From Saccharina japonica (taxonomy: Eukaryota; Sar; Phaeophyceae; Laminariales; Laminariaceae), in NCBI GenBank assembly GCA_008828725.1, contig MEHQ01002349.1:311227-375226 (forward strand): a stretch of DNA of 64,000 nt, given 5' to 3'. Position numbers and translations under genes: made by a program. Every line of letters begins with the position of its first letter. The stretch's first letter is position 1. Under the pieces are notes generated by a model. It had not been told where the DNA came from and searched no databases. It saw only the letters and a list, made by a program, of their open reading frames with translations. Positions 1-10,300 of the stretch are shown here, piece by piece.

Positions 1-1250
1 GTAGATTACATATACTGTAGTATATAATATATAATCCCTTATTATGGCAGTGATTTAATGCTGAGCGCCAAGAAACAAGGGGGTCACTTGCCCGAGTGGC
101 TCTCATCGGTGGAAAATAATGGACGTAAACCAAAACCCCCAATACCGTAACACAAGTCCTCACTTATTGCTTTGGTACAGTAGTGACTCCTACACCAGCG
201 TGGAACGCAAACCACCGAGATGATACATACGTGTGTACGATAACGATACTGCGCCCCACCGAGACCCGGGTGCGAGCAGAATTTCTAGTACAATCTCTAG
301 CATCTGCGGGGGGGGGATACTCCATAATATAGCGTATCTGCCGCTTTGGTTGCAGTCCACAATCAATTCCAAAGTCAAGAAACACGGTACCGGTTGTGTT
401 TGCTGTAACCGAGATCACACGCCTGGTGGCGCAGTTTCGTATCAATCAAATCACGACTCACCACGCCTCCCCTGTCATCGAGCGTCATCCCAATTTCACC
501 CAGATGCCCCCTCGTCCTCTCTCAAGGTCCTGGCGGTGTTGGCGGTGCCACGGAAGCCACCCCCAAGTGCCCTTCCCGCCGGCACCGACGCTTCCCTCGC
601 GCTTCTGATAGATGTTTACGCGTGTTGTTTCTGAGCGCGGTCACTTGAGGGTCTCTGTACCTAACCTCATAACTGATATTAAAGGGAACCAAATGTGCTA
701 CCCGATTAACAATCCCACGGTCAAAGTACAAAATGAACAATATGGCAACACAATAACGAAAGATCGACGATATTGAGGTACGGAGCCCCCGTGATCAATA
801 ATCGGTTTCAGCCAAAACGTGCTACCTCCATCGTAGCACGCTTTTTCTCCTTCCTCCGACATATTCTGTCTGGGAAGACACGCCCAACCCACCCGGCAGC
901 GGAGGCCACCAAAACCGTCGAGACAGTCCGTACACGACTGGTGCCACGGTAGGAGGGTAGCTTGAGTTTCACTACCACGTTTACTCCACTCGGGTGAGTG
1001 ACTCTGTGCCTCACTCAAAACTGGACGCAGGCATAAGTTTTTGTTGCAGAGTAGCCAGCATACAATGGTGGTGCATATCTCGACAACGTAACGCGTTAAG
1101 GCTTGAAAAGCAGCGAAGAAATTGGTGGTCACTCGGCAGAGTGGCTGCCATCCGCTGGAAATAATGGACTCAAAATCGACCCCCCATACCGTAGCATCAG
1201 TCACACTCCCTTCGGAACCCGAGCAATCTCGGAACGCTTCTTCCATGACC
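1..1250. other. Non-coding stretch with two diverged copies of an 80-bp repeat
   Basis: I see no convincing coding sequence here. Two direct copies of a roughly 80-bp sequence lie at about 85-160 and 1126-1205. Both contain a GAGTGGCT-type core, then a TGGAAA-TAATGGAC stretch and an ATACCGTA block. They look like remnants of one dispersed repeat family, since similar 'accgta' and 'gtcactt' blocks recur at other MITE ends in this window. The open frames in this stretch have no recognisable domain and overlap each other on both strands. Confidence 0.4.
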
Positions 1251-1859
1251 TTATGGAACATGATCGAGCCATCGTTTGGCGGGGCACCAGATGGACTTGC
1301 TGCTCGCTGACAGAGCGGGCGACGTCAGCACCTCTCCCACACGCAGGGTCAGCTTCGGGCCGGAGGCCCTGTTGCCTGTTGCTTCGCGAACCTGGCTGAT
1401 CATGGTCCGACTCCGACTGGTGGCTGCCGGGACTGCCGGGATTAGTAGTAGGGGGGGGGGTCGGGCTGTTGTTGTGACCGTGGCCATGACCGTGGCTGGG
1501 GCTGGAGCTGTTCGGGTTGCTGGAGCTTCCAGGGTAGGGGCTGGATTCGAACCCAGTGTTGCGGCTAGGGACGGGAGTAGGACTGTGTGAGGTGCTGGGC
1601 TTGCGCGCGGTTGGGGTCGATCCGGGGCTGGAGAGGAAAATGGGGCTAGAAGTGGGTGTAGGAGTCGAGACGGGGGTGGCGATAGGGCTGGCGCCTGGGC
1701 TCGTGCTTTCGGCATCGATTCCACCGTGGATTGACATACCAGCTCTTGTCCGGGTTCGGCTAGCTTCGACACGGCGACTGAGTCGGCATAGTAGCGGATT
1801 CTCTGTGCGATCTCCACGGTTCCGCTGTCCAAGAAACGAACGAGGCTCACGATGTTCCC
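1251..1859 (-). CDS. Candidate downstream exon with Ser/Thr/Pro-rich tail
   Basis: A minus-strand exon-like segment begins after a good acceptor (GTAACGTGCAG, intron side above 1859). It reads GNIVSLVRFLDSGTVEIAQ followed by a charged stretch up to about 1720. Both forward frames beyond that are Pro/Ser/Thr-rich; one, running to 1201, has the typical look of an extracellular SP/TP linker with a short Gly-His run. A GTATGT donor sits at 1738, so the exon may end there and the Pro-rich reading may be partly fortuitous. It lies on the same strand as, and 5.1 kb beyond, the stop of the copper monooxygenase gene, and could be its last exon if exon 8 splices at a phase-0 GAG/GTGGGG site near 7145. 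I do not recognise the domain. It could equally be a separate gene. Confidence 0.4.
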   Translation of the reverse strand, partial: GNIVSLVRFLDSGTVEIAQRIRYYADSVAVSKLAEPGQELVCQSTVESMPKARAQAPALSPPPSRLLHPLLAPFSSPAPDRPQPRASPAPHTVLLPSLAATLGSNPAPTLEAPATRTAPAPATVMATVTTTARPPPLLLIPAVPAATSRSRTMISQVREATGNRASGPKLTLRVGEVLTSPALSASSKSIWCPAKRWLDHVP

Positions 1860-1899
1860 CTGCACGTTACATATCGCCAGCAAGCAAGCAGTAGGGGTA

Positions 1900-2160
1900 G
1901 GTAGTGAAATTATTATAGTAATAGTACTGTCGAACAGCAGTCGTGCATACTACTACTGTATGTAGTCGTACATCAGTAGTGCAGTAGGAGTACTGCAGTT
2001 GTAGAAGTACTACTACTATAAGTGCAAGTACTAGTACTGTAATACAATGGTAGTGAAGTAGTATTAGTAGTAGTAGCAGTAGGAGCAGCATTGGTAAGGT
2101 AGCGGGAGCAGTGGCAGTAGCAGTCGCAGGAAAAGGTACCAGGTACAATATTCCGGGGTA
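1900..2160. repeat. TAG/TAC trinucleotide low-complexity tract
   Basis: The stretch is dominated by irregular TAG, GTA and TAC trinucleotides, such as tactactacta and gtagtagtag, in both orientations. It accounts for the Tyr/Thr/Leu-rich open frames on the minus strand, which I treat as spurious. Confidence 0.7.
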
Positions 2161-2805
2161 CACACAAGGTGCTACTGCAGCATCTTGGCTGTATTTAAAC
2201 ATTTAACGTAGAAGCGGCGTACGTCAAACGATGGAATTATTGTCGTGAAATCACGATGAGCACGACAATCGTTTAAAAGCTGCACTCGCAAGGCTGTCCT
2301 CCATGAAATTTGGGAGGAAACGGGCGGCGTCAAACGTGAGCTTGCCGTATACATCGAACAGAGGCATCCTCGAACCCTGCGTCATTGGGGACAGTAGTGC
2401 GCTGCGGTTCTACTCACCTCTGGTATGAACGAGTACAAGCCGATTGTACGCGCGAGCGATGCAAGCATCGAGATTGAAAACGGCCAACGTTGCAATGACC
2501 CCGGGTGCTGGCCAACCCTGGTTTCGTTGGGCTGAGATGCTGGCTCAAGCCCCATTAATTGTCCTGGTGCACGCATCTCGGGAACCGACTTGCTTAGTTT
2601 CTTGCAGTTCGGAGAGACACGCCTTGCCGGCAGGTCGGAGGGCAGTGAGCCGGTCACAAGGGCTCAAAAGGCGCCGGGATTGGATAGAGGGGAGCTCCAT
2701 TTGCCTGTGTTGCCGAAGAGGCCTTCGAGTTCGTAACATCGATCGACGGGGCAAAATGGTAAAGTGTATATACGCATCTTAATCCTGGGCTGTTCGGTAT
2801 ATTTG

Positions 2806-2919
2806 TGATTCTACAAAAAACAAAACAAGTAGAAGAAAACGTGTTATTCTCAGATGATTGTGTGATTCTACAAAAAACAAAACAAGTAGAAGAAAACGTG
2901 TTGTTCTCAGATGATTGTC
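2806..2919. repeat. Two-unit tandem repeat, 57 bp
   Basis: A 57-bp unit beginning TGATTCTACAAAAAAC and ending CTCAGATGATTG is present twice, head to tail, with a single visible difference (ATTC versus GTTC). This points to a very recent local duplication. The 19-codon repeated peptide in the plus frame is a by-product. Confidence 0.9.
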
Positions 2920-3211
2920 CCTGTATCAGGTATATACTCGTATATATATATATAAAAGGGGGACGCGGTATGAACTCCGTTAAGGGAAGTTGGTATATAC
3001 TAGTACTACTGGTATTATGTGGCACCTCTAATCCTACGGGGTATACATGCGTATCGGAGTACGGCAGGCTGTTCGTAGTGAAGTTTCGAGGTGAAACTGG
3101 CTGAAGGCTACTGATTGACGGCTACGTATTGACAACATGGAAGGGGTATGCATGTGGGAAGGCTATTGAAAGGCAGCGCTAACTGTGGTTGACTGGTCGC
3201 GCGGCGGTGAG

Positions 3212-3555
3212 GACGCGTGACGCGATAGAGGTGGAGGTATACCGTTTTTTGGCTTTTTTTGGCTGAAATGGTTTGTGAATGGCCTATTAAAGGCTGCTTA
3301 ACCCCAAATCATCGGAATTTGATGAATTCCTGTGTTGCAATATCAATATAGTGCGGTGTATAGGTATGATATGATAGGCCATCCTATTGTCCGTCGGGTA
3401 GCATTCATAGAAAAAAAAAAAAAAAAAACAGTTTTGGGGTGGGGTAGAGGTCCTACACTATAATCAAGATAATCAAGTGACCACCCTCAGAAGGCAAAAG
3501 CTTATTAATACAGTAGTATCATGGTGCACCTCTACACCTTAAGATAGCATGCGTC
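3212..3555. mobile_element. TIR-MITE, family M1 (older copy)
   Basis: The left end GACGCG...GATAGAGGTGG and the right end, read inversely as GACGCATGCTAT...GTAGAGGTGC, form imperfect terminal inverted repeats. The inner sequence shares blocks with the clearer copy at 5464-5713: 'tttttggctgaa', and 'ggctgcttaacccc' against 'ggctccttaaccc'. No coding capacity is visible. Target duplication is not clear. A TATTAATA insertion motif lies at 3503-3510 inside it. Confidence 0.55.
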
Positions 3556-4984
3556 TGAGACTGTCCGGAATGGTGGCGTTGGGCTCTGATTTTTCTTGCG
3601 GAAACTAAAAGCGGTGGTTGACGTAATGGTCCGAAGAGCTCTGATCGTTCTCGCAGAAACGAAAAGTGATACGTACTGGTAGTATTTAATAGATGTATTC
3701 ACCTGCTGGAAGATTACTCTTGGGAGATTGAGACTTTCGGCAGGAGTGCACAGGAACATGGGTTTCGTGCAGGCGTTTCGGAATTCGAACAAAACTTTCA
3801 AGACTGGCTGGAAAAGAAGGACACCAGGTATGGTCAGAGCGTCGAGGTACGAGAGCGGTTGCCCTGGTCAGAGCTGGCTGTTGGTCGCAGCGCCGAGAGT
3901 TCTTAGCCCGGCTCCAACGAAAGGAGACGTCAACGTGCCCATTGCAAATAATATATTCTCGAATTTTGTCATAGGGGACGTCAGCCGGGGGGGGTGGGGG
4001 TGGAGGTCGAAACCTCGATTTCTACTCAAATGTCGTGATTCTGGTGGCATTTCCGAGATCGATATCGTGTTTAGTTAACCCGATCGCTTCGGTGTAAATC
4101 GATATCGAAGATCGACAACCGAGACACCTCTCTTCGATCTATTCCTTACCCCCTCATACGAAAACCAAGTAATACACACCACTAGACACAAATAATAGTG
4201 GTATACATCCAATATATCTGTAGGCATTGGGGGGAAGAGTGTCTTCCCTGTTGCGTGCGAAACGATGTGCCGAAAATGAACATTGCACTCACCACCGCAA
4301 CCGAACCGGATTTAGGCTAATTGCGAATTTCAGATATAATTACGCCAGACATTTATGGATAAGATAACCTGCGGAAGAATACGGTACGCGACACGTGCAT
4401 GCTAATTATTTGGGAGGTACGTAGGGTTTTCAAGCTGGGATGTTGTTTGTGCATAGAGTTGACAGCTACAGCAAGCATTTGTGCTAAGCGAAGATTGCCA
4501 CTCTAAATCGTACAACGTCGACATCACAATAAGCTGCGATGCTTGGCAAAAAAGGGAGATTCTTATGCGCTGTTGTTGCGTCCTCTACATGCTTTGATGC
4601 AGGTGTACGAAACGAATATTTACCCTGGTTACTGCGTTCGGCGAGCGGCTGTGAACTGATTGGCGATGAGCTAAGCCGGCGACTACCGGCGACTCGTACC
4701 ATGGATCACCGTTTGTTGCCGCAGCGGTACCACAGCCATTTACAGAAGAGGGCGACGGTGAAGAAAACCAAAGCTGGCGTTGAAGCTCAGTTCCTTCTCA
4801 TATTGTTTTACCCGAAGTGGGCGTTATTCACGTTTGACGGAAAGCTTCCACTAGGCTTAGGCTTTAAAACGACGCACGATAATACGAACCCCAGACGCCA
4901 CACTACCCCTTCCCCCTTATGTTGGAGTGCCGAAATAAAACATACATGTATATATGTCGTGTTTTCGCTTGTCTGACACGCTTG
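3556..4984. other. No gene seen
   Basis: There are open frames at 3728-4078 and 4539-4976 on the plus strand, but no domain, no signal sequence, no splice logic and no codon bias distinguish them from chance. A short G run lies at 3990-4000. I see no repeat shared with the rest of the window. Confidence 0.4.
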
Positions 4985-6553
4985 CACACGCTGCTCTATG
5001 CATGAGTCTCCGGCATCTACTACTGTGGTACTGCTTAGCTTTCAACGTTGAAGAGACCATTCGGTCGCTTTCTTTTTGAACAATTCGCCGTTGTTCTTGA
5101 TTTAGAGCAGGTGAAGTGAGAGCGCTCCCTTCGATGCATCTCTCGACACCGTTCCACTTCGTGTACGCCTTCTATCGCCGCACAAGAGCTTCTGGCCGCT
5201 GCTGCACCTTCATCGCTGCCTACTTGTTCCAAGCTTCGCAGTAGCCCCAACCCCATGTAACCGACAAACGTCGACTGTCATTTGAGTATTCTAGACTGCA
5301 GTGTAGAACTCAGCAACGTCCCAGGGTGTGTAGTTGAGCCAACATACACACGTAATTTCGCCACGATTCGTAAACACGAAAAAAGTGATGTGTGGCCGAC
5401 TGACTAACGCGAGAACAGTGCGTGGAACGAGAAACCACCACGACTATGTCTCCGTCATGAAACGACGCGTGCTACGGTAGAGGTAGCACTTTTTGGCTTA
5501 ATCGTTTTCTGAACGATCGGGCTCCTTAACCCAAATTCGTCGGATTTTCATTTTTTTTGTGACGAATAATGTTTCAGAGTATACTTCGGTCAGGATATTT
5601 CTCATCCGGCAGCACTTGTATTTTCCTCCAAAATCATTTTTTCGGTGAGGTATGACGCTCCTTAAGTGAAAAACTCAGAAAAAACATGGCGCACCTCTAT
5701 CGTAGCATGCGTCAAACATAGGAAATATAATGCAGCTGCTGCCCCAGACATCACACAAGTCGAACCGAAAAACAGAAGTATAACTAAAAGAGGGGGGGCG
5801 CATCCTCTACCGACACTCCGAGAACAGACTGTACTCCACCAGCGCGGAGCGACGAATGCCGGCCAGGTTATCATGGCGACAGGCAATACTACACACGCTG
5901 CTTTATGCATGTGTCTCCGGCGTCTACTACTGTATTACTGCTTAGCTTTCAACGTTGAAGGGATCCTTCGGTCGCCATCCATTTGAACAATTTGCCGTTG
6001 TTCTTGATTTAGAGCAGGTGAAGTGAGAGCGCTCCCTTCGACGAATCTCTCGACACCGTTCCACTTCGTGTACGCCTTCCACCGCTGTACAAGTGCTTCT
6101 GACCGCTGCTGCTGCAACTTCATCGCTGCCTACTTATGCCAAGCTTCGCAGTAGCCTCAACCCAATGTAACCGACAAACGCCGACTGTCAGTTGAGCATT
6201 ATAGACTGCGGCGTAGAACTCAGCAACGCCCCAGGGTGCGTAGCTGGGCGAATATCTTCTAGACCATGCAAAATCGCCACGAAGTGGAACAACGCAACAA
6301 GTGATGTGTGGCCGACTGAATGAAGCGAAAACAGTGCGTGGAACGAGAAACCACCACGACTATGTCTCCGTCATGAAATATGGAAAACTTGAAGCAGCTA
6401 CTGCCCCAGGCATCACACAAGTCGAACCGAAAAACAGAAATATAACTAAAAGACGGGAGAAGCGCATCCTCTACCAACACTCCGAGGATAGACTGTACCC
6501 CACCAGCACGGAGCGACGAATGCCGGCCAGGTTATCATGGCGACAGACAATAA
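4985..6553. repeat. Tandem segmental duplication, two diverged units
   Basis: Unit A (4985-5891) and unit B (5892-6553) align from 'cacgctgctytatgcatg' through 'ttagctttcaacgttgaag' and 'ctcagcaacgyccc' to 'gccggccaggttatcatgg'. They differ by scattered substitutions. The length difference of about 245 bp is explained by a MITE present only in unit A at 5464-5713. Neither unit has a convincing gene, though both carry the same short open frame with QVEPKNR..ITK. It is unclear whether that frame was once coding. Confidence 0.85.
5464..5713. mobile_element. TIR-MITE, family M1 (with empty site in sister unit)
   Basis: Terminal inverted repeats GACGCGTGCTACGGTAGAGG and, inverted from the right end, GACGCATGCTACGATAGAGG match at 18 of 20 positions. 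Unit B of the surrounding tandem duplication reads straight through the insertion point (GTCATGAAATATGG), so the insertion happened after the duplication and used an A-rich target of about 2-3 bp. The 250-bp element is AT-rich inside and has no coding capacity. Confidence 0.85.
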
Positions 6554-6994
6554 TACTTGAATTAAGTACAACAACCATCTAGTAGGAGAGGTTGACGATG
6601 AGCGGGGCAGTGGCGAGGGCGATGGCGCTGGTCACCGCCCACGTAAAGGCCACAAGTCCAGGGATTGCGTTGATCGACGACGAGTTGGATTCATCCTCGA
6701 AACTCTCCTATGGGCCCGAGGAAGAGAGAAGGCGGCGGGGAAGACCGGAGAAAAGGCGACACGACGCCATTGGGATAGCAGAAAAGCAAAACAATTGTGA
6801 GGCGATGGTATGGTATGTCCGGGGAGGCTTCGTTTCAGGGGAAAACCATAGGAGGTGTCTAGCCAATATAATACATAGAGGTGAATATCTCTGGAACACA
6901 ATTTATTCAATCTACAGGGCTGACCGCATGCCGTCGCCCACAGTCATAAACTGACAAGAGCCCCCTCTGTGCTTCCATTTATACGTCACGTGGC
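6554..6994. other. Intergenic or 3' region, nothing identified
   Basis: The plus-strand open frame at 6592-6954 is Arg/Lys-rich and has no domain. If the monooxygenase gene ends at 6995, this is its 3' flank. If it continues to 1859, this is intronic. Confidence 0.35.
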
Positions 6995-7322
6995 TCAAGA
7001 ACAGGCTACTCTGCACGCAGAGTCAGTGTAAGCACGCATATATGCAAACATCGCGTAGCGACGATATATTAATGTCCGAATACAACAGTACGGTAATATG
7101 CCTACAAGTTGCTTAGGATAGGTACCGAGAGGTAGAGCAGCCCCCACCTCATCGCCCCCACCGTTGTTGGAGCACGTGTCCACTACCCCGAAGGTTCGCT
7201 CGAAGTCAGAATCAGCGGCCAACGCTTCCGATCCGTCCATGGTTCCACCGCACACGTCCAAACCGCAAGCCCCAGAATACGGAACATCTTGGTCGGGGTA
7301 GTACCAGATGAAGTCAATGCAC
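6995..7322 (-). CDS. Exon 8: end of catalytic domain; terminal part uncertain
   Basis: It starts after GACTCGCGCAG and encodes [20 protein letters not shown], then [20 protein letters not shown] and [10 protein letters not shown]. The WYYP block is the conserved end of the catalytic core. From about 7150 to the stop at 6995 the reading looks less protein-like, and a GAG/GTGGGG donor exists near 7145, so the true exon may be shorter and splice onward, possibly to 1859. Confidence 0.7.
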
Positions 7323-10300
7323 CTGCGCGAGTCCGGTGAGGGAGATGCATGGCACGGGGGGTGGAGGCGTGGCGTACTGATCGAGGTCGCGATTGTGAGT
7401 AGCAGTTCGCCGCCGACTGCCGGCATTCAGTGTCCAAGGACGTAAACACTACGAGCTTCACCCTTGCCAATTGGGCACGCAACCACCACCGTCCACACAC
7501 GTTTGTGTGCCTGAAGCAAAGTGGTTGGGTCGCAGAACTGTTGAGTTGCAGTAGTAGTAGTAGTAAATGCACACCGTACCCCACGGTGAGCTATTTGGCA
7601 CGCTCTACCACCCGCGGCCCACGGCGCGGAGGCAAACGCTGACCACAAGAAACTCCCGTCACAACTGGTTTAGTTGGTGCAATGAACGCAGTCTCCGCAC
7701 TTCGAAAATGGGAATTTCATCGAGGTCGTCAAGGATTGGGTTGATCCCGGTATGCGCTGTAACTCCAACGCAATCGTCGGTTGTGGCACTTTTCGAAGCA
7801 TGCGACAATTACAAACTTACATCTCGTTTTCAGATCCGAAGCCGAAGGTGACGTTGTCCGAGTCCACGGAAGAGAGGGCGGTGTCGTAATAGCAGCTCGT
7901 CTCGAACCGATCCCCTTTCTGCAACATTTGGTTGTCAGCACAAAACGACAACATTGTACATATAGGGGAGATATCTATAAACAGACACCCGTCATCGTGG
8001 CGACGGAACGAAACCGCACGATAGCTGTGGAAAGAAGGAACCGAGACCGATTCACGAGGTACGCCGGTGAATAGGTAAACGTTGCCGCGGGCAACAACAA
8101 CCGGCGAGTCGACTGACTTCGATGCGACCATCCGGGAGCACTAATCTCATACGCAATCAATGGAATCATCCGAGAGCACTAATTTCACACGCAATCAATG
8201 CAACCATCCGAGAGCAGCAATCTCACACGCAATGTGGCGACCGAAACGATTTAATGACGCCGCGGCATTCTGACTCGATAAAATCCACCCACCTGAATAG
8301 TGACGCTACTGTTGGCGTTCACAAGATGGGCGCCCGCCTGCAGGAAGGAGTAGTACTCGATCTCGGCGGAGTAGACCAGGACTTCCTCGCCGTCGCTGTT
8401 GTTGCGGTACTGTCGAGTTTCGAGACGCTGTCCGTTCTCGTGCATGTGGAGGCTGTGTGAGAAGACGGTTACCGTGTCATCCTGTGCACGGGGCGGGGAG
8501 AACGATGGATACGTGCACGAGATGAGGGGGGCAATGTCGGGTGAATAGTGTCACCGTTGACCTGCCCAATTGCGCGTGCACGGCGCGAACGCCAAGAGGG
8601 GGGCCGGTAAAAGCCTTTGCGTATCCATCACACTGCGGGACAATCAACTCCTTGGTGCATTCACAATACTGCGGGACAATCATATCCTTCCCTCATATTC
8701 ACAATACTGCAGGACAACTGATATTTCAAGTGCAACACTTTCGCCAAGTATGTTTCGAATGCATTGGACACCATTTATAGCATCAAGTGACACCCAAGAA
8801 GTATCAAGATGCTTGTCCCTAGAAACCTCGTGTCATACCGCTTTGATGCTGCTTTAAACGACAAAAGCTTTGCTCGATTTGTTGACCGTCGGCCGTAACC
8901 TTGTCGTGCTTGGATTCCCTCAGCGTGATCATACGAGAAGAGATGGGGGTGATCACAACATCAAACATTACATTATATAGAGCATACACCTCGACGCCCA
9001 AGCAGATCCGCCGGCGGAGACCGAAGCCAATGCACCTGTGGGTGCTTTTACCCCCGATCCCCCGTGGTGCCGCCATCAAGCGTACCAGGTACGAAGTATG
9101 TATTAGTTTGGATACTTAATATTTCTAAGAATCGCATCACTGCCAAGGAACGTATCGGGCAAGTGCCAACAGCAGGTCAACCTGTCGAAAAATTTGACAC
9201 TGTCCTCTCTCAATATGGACCAGGTACTGCTGTACGTTTTAATCTAAGTAAAGAAGAAAAACCGAGTCAATGCCCAATGCTAACAATTCTACATAGCTAT
9301 ATTTGGCTGCAATACATGTATAAACAAGGAATCTGCGCCACGAACATTGCAAGTGCAGTGCAAAGGTACATAAATGAACCTTGGAGGTGCCGATAAATTG
9401 GCGCAGGGCGAGAATATTCCCCAAATATGAAGCAGCTGTAGTAGAGCCTCAATCTTACTCGGGAAAAACGGGCAACCAGCCTTTATAAACCAAACCTCAA
9501 AACACAAAAAACAAATGTGTTGGGTGGCCTTCACTATGCGCAACTTTCCAGGTCAGCTGGTAGGAGCTCCCCACCCAGCGGGTTTCCAAACAGGCGGTGG
9601 CTATATTTACCTGCCCCCCTATCCACTTCTGCTTACCTTGGGACGTCAACTCCGCACAAGATGTGGGGCTCGCACAGCCCGTCGACGACTTTATTCGTGG
9701 TTTGCTTATTAGCGAATTCGCACGTCCATGGGGCAGAAGACGACACATGAGCATGCCGTATAACCCTAACCCTAATACTAATTATGGTATAATAACATAT
9801 TATCAGTACTCCTTAAGGAACACGGCAAAGGTCCAGTTCTAAGTTATAATGCTCAGAACTCCGACCGACCGACGTATAGGTTGTTCGTTGTAGTCTCTAG
9901 GAGGTATTGGGGCTTTTAGATCTGCAAGGGAGCGCGGGCATTGCCGTGTTTGAATCACGAAACGAAATGGCTAATCAGCAAGAGTTTTATCGTTTCGGAG
10001 CTCCTGTTTGTTATCTACACTCTTCTGTGGCCACGGACGCCACGGACGGTCAAACGAGAGGCCTAGGTAGGTTGATCTACTAGTGCTCGGCGTCCTCGTC
10101 GAAAATCTGAGCTACAACAGTATCAGCAGCTGGAGAAACTGCCATTTTTCAAAATCGTCTTTGGGTTCCAGGGGTATGGTGAGTCGGGTTTGAGTAAGAG
10201 GCACTTTTCGTGATGAAAATGGCGTCTGGTCGATCCGGATCCTGAAACACAAATGTTGACCATGACCTAAACTGTCTTAACTGTAATCATCAGTCGACAG

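Noticed and set aside
1201-1737. SP-rich minus-strand frame as a separate gene
   Set aside because: It has no start context or domain and overlaps the exon frame at 1251-1859. Kept only as an alternative reading of that exon's tail.
9755-9775. CCCTAACCCTAA as a telomere or ITS
   Set aside because: Only two units. A similar pair is at about 15434-15452. Too short to mean much, unlike the four units inside the foldback at 60941-60970.
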